25,056 nucleotides of DNA from DASWIV01 sp036397475. Lineage in GTDB: Bacteria; JAJVIF01; JAPKYR01. Each line of letters begins with the position of its first letter. The stretch's first letter is position 1. This document shows, piece by piece, positions 23,845 through 25,056 of the stretch. Below the pieces are notes generated by a model. The model searched no databases and was not told where the DNA came from. It worked only from the letters and a program-made list of their open reading frames with translations. The translations under genes were made by a program, and so were the position numbers. The stretch lies in NCBI GenBank assembly GCA_036397475.1, contig DASWIV010000112.1:1-25056 (forward strand), read 5' to 3'.

Positions 23845-25056
23845 ATGTTCAGAATAGAATCTAAAATCCAGACAAACTCGACCGACTTCAGGGAAAACTC
23901 GGAGCATAACAAGAAGCTTCTGAGCGAATTGAAGGAACGCCTGGAAGAAGCCAAAAAGGGCGGACCCGAACACCACCGTCAGAGGCATATCGAAAGAGGA
24001 AAGATGCTTCCGAGGGAAAGAGTGAAATCGCTTCTGGACAGGAACACCCCGTTTCTGGAGCTTTCGACACTGGCCGCGTGGGAACAGTACGAAAACCAGT
24101 GTCCGGGCGCGGGCGTGATTACGGGTATCGGGAGGATACACGGACGTGAGTGCATGATTGTCGCGAATGACGCTACGGTCAAGGGCGGGACGTATTTCCC
24201 GATGACGATAAAAAAACATATTCGCGCGCAGGAAGTCGCGATGGAGAATCGGCTTCCGTGCATTTACCTTGTCGATTCCGGCGGGATTTTTCTTCCGCTG
24301 CAGATCGGGACGTTTCCGGACAAGGAACATTTCGGACGGATTTTCTATAACCAGGCGAGGATGAGCCGCGAGGGGATTCCACAGATCGCTGTTGTTATGG
24401 GTTCGTGTACGGCGGGAGGCGCGTATGTGCCCGCGATGAGCGATGAGGTCGTGCAGGTGAAAAAGCAGGGGACGATTTTTATTGGAGGACCTCCACTTGT
24501 TGAAGCCGCGACTGGTGAAAAAGTCACCGCGGAGGAACTTGGTGGAGCGGATGTTCATTGTCGGATCTCGGGGGTAAGCGACCATTATGCTAATAACGAT
24601 GAACATGCGATACAGATAACGAGGAATATTGTCGAGACTCTCGACAGGAATAAAAAATTCGAGCTGGATGTCCAGGAGCCTGAGGATCCGCATTACGATC
24701 CTGAGGAGCTTTATGGAATTATTCCGAAGACGACGACGAAGCCATACGATATCAGGGAAGTTATCGCGAGGATTGTGGATGGGAGCAAGTTCCAGGAATT
24801 CAAGGAGCCATACGCGCCGACGATTGTAACGGGGTTCGCGCGGATAATGGGGATGCCTGTGGGGATTGTCGCGAACAATGGCGTGCTGTTTCCGGAGACC
24901 GCGAGGAAGGGCGCGCATTTTGTGTCGCTGTGCGGGATGAGGAAAATTCCGCTGGTGTTTCTGCAGAACATAACGGGATTTATTGTCGGGAAGCAGTACG
25001 AGCATGGTGGAATTCCGAGGGACGGGGCGAAGATGGTGCACGCGGTGAGCAATGTT
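23845..25056 (+). CDS. liuB: Methylcrotonyl-CoA carboxylase beta subunit (carboxyltransferase), 3' end outside window
   Basis: This is the carboxyltransferase subunit of the biotin enzyme that converts 3-methylcrotonyl-CoA to 3-methylglutaconyl-CoA in leucine breakdown. From ATG 23845 (AGGA eight bases upstream) 404 residues are visible of the about 535 usual in the family. The text is of MCC-beta rather than propionyl-CoA type: HFGRIFYNQARMSREGIPQ, VVMGSCTAGGAYVPAMSDE, GGPPLVEAATGEKV, EELGGADVH and EHGGIPRDGAKMV at the window edge. The crotonase-like oxyanion regions are intact. The biotin carboxylase/carrier subunit would be expected downstream, outside the window. No HMG-CoA lyase or methylglutaconyl-CoA hydratase is seen here. 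The dispersed repeat lies in the leader and a terminator separates it from the HMG-CoA unit. Confidence 0.93.
   Translation, partial: MFRIESKIQTNSTDFRENSEHNKKLLSELKERLEEAKKGGPEHHRQRHIERGKMLPRERVKSLLDRNTPFLELSTLAAWEQYENQCPGAGVITGIGRIHGRECMIVANDATVKGGTYFPMTIKKHIRAQEVAMENRLPCIYLVDSGGIFLPLQIGTFPDKEHFGRIFYNQARMSREGIPQIAVVMGSCTAGGAYVPAMSDEVVQVKKQGTIFIGGPPLVEAATGEKVTAEELGGADVHCRISGVSDHYANNDEHAIQITRNIVETLDRNKKFELDVQEPEDPHYDPEELYGIIPKTTTKPYDIREVIARIVDGSKFQEFKEPYAPTIVTGFARIMGMPVGIVANNGVLFPETARKGAHFVSLCGMRKIPLVFLQNITGFIVGKQYEHGGIPRDGAKMVHAVSNV

Noticed and set aside
23839..25041. Minus-strand open frame of 400 codons opposite the carboxylase gene
   Set aside because: It is Arg/His/Pro-rich with no family resemblance, and the plus strand encodes a clear methylcrotonyl-CoA carboxylase beta subunit across the whole span.

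Overview
The window reads as a bacterial chromosome segment from a flagellated, probably diderm bacterium outside the well-sampled phyla. The evidence is a polar-type flagellar block (flhA, flhF, flhG), several large lipobox-bearing secreted proteins, and an archaeal-type HMG-CoA synthase/thiolase/DUF35 trio inside an otherwise bacterial gene set. Base composition is moderate. The stretch at about 1.74-3.3 kb is visibly richer in A+T. No tRNA, rRNA, CRISPR array, transposase or prophage gene was recognised. The lineage cannot be fixed from this sequence alone.

Layout: (1) 2-1384 is the 3' part of a secreted repeat-type protein. (2) 1403-1660 is a remnant in which part of a CrcB/FluC fluoride channel is joined in frame to the C-terminal half of a DUF190 protein. 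(3) 1816-3117 is an AT-rich two-gene minus-strand unit encoding a small exported protein and a lipoprotein. (4) 3344-7819 is a tightly overlapping flhA-flhF-(82-aa protein)-flhG operon for flagellar export and flagellar placement. (5) 7976-10585 and 11767-14220 encode two large lipoproteins that share a long N-terminal module. Between them lie a strong promoter, a structured leader with a T-box-like antiterminator, and a phosphoserine-phosphatase-like HAD gene. (6) 14509-17324 is tldD-tldE. (7) 17426-19357 encodes a lipoprotein with a zinc-phospholipase-like HxxED...PAH motif. (8) 19716 to the window end holds acyl-CoA metabolism: acyl-CoA dehydrogenase, HMG-CoA synthase, thiolase, DUF35 scaffold, and the start of a methylcrotonyl-CoA carboxylase beta subunit.

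How the genes work together: FlhF (SRP-type GTPase) and FlhG (MinD-type ATPase with an N-terminal DQAQKLR motif) set flagellar position and number, and FlhA is the export gate. The thiolase, HMG-CoA synthase and DUF35 protein are expected to form one substrate-channelling complex making HMG-CoA from acetyl-CoA. Next to a short-chain-type acyl-CoA dehydrogenase and a methylcrotonyl-CoA carboxylase subunit, they suggest a C5/C6 branched acyl-CoA route whose direction (leucine breakdown or isovaleryl-CoA formation) cannot be decided here. Two copies of a roughly 65-bp dispersed intergenic repeat lie downstream of flhG and just upstream of the carboxylase gene.

The most unusual items are the T-box-like leader in front of a HAD phosphatase, the CrcB-DUF190 deletion fusion, the dispersed hairpin repeat, and the metabolic cluster.
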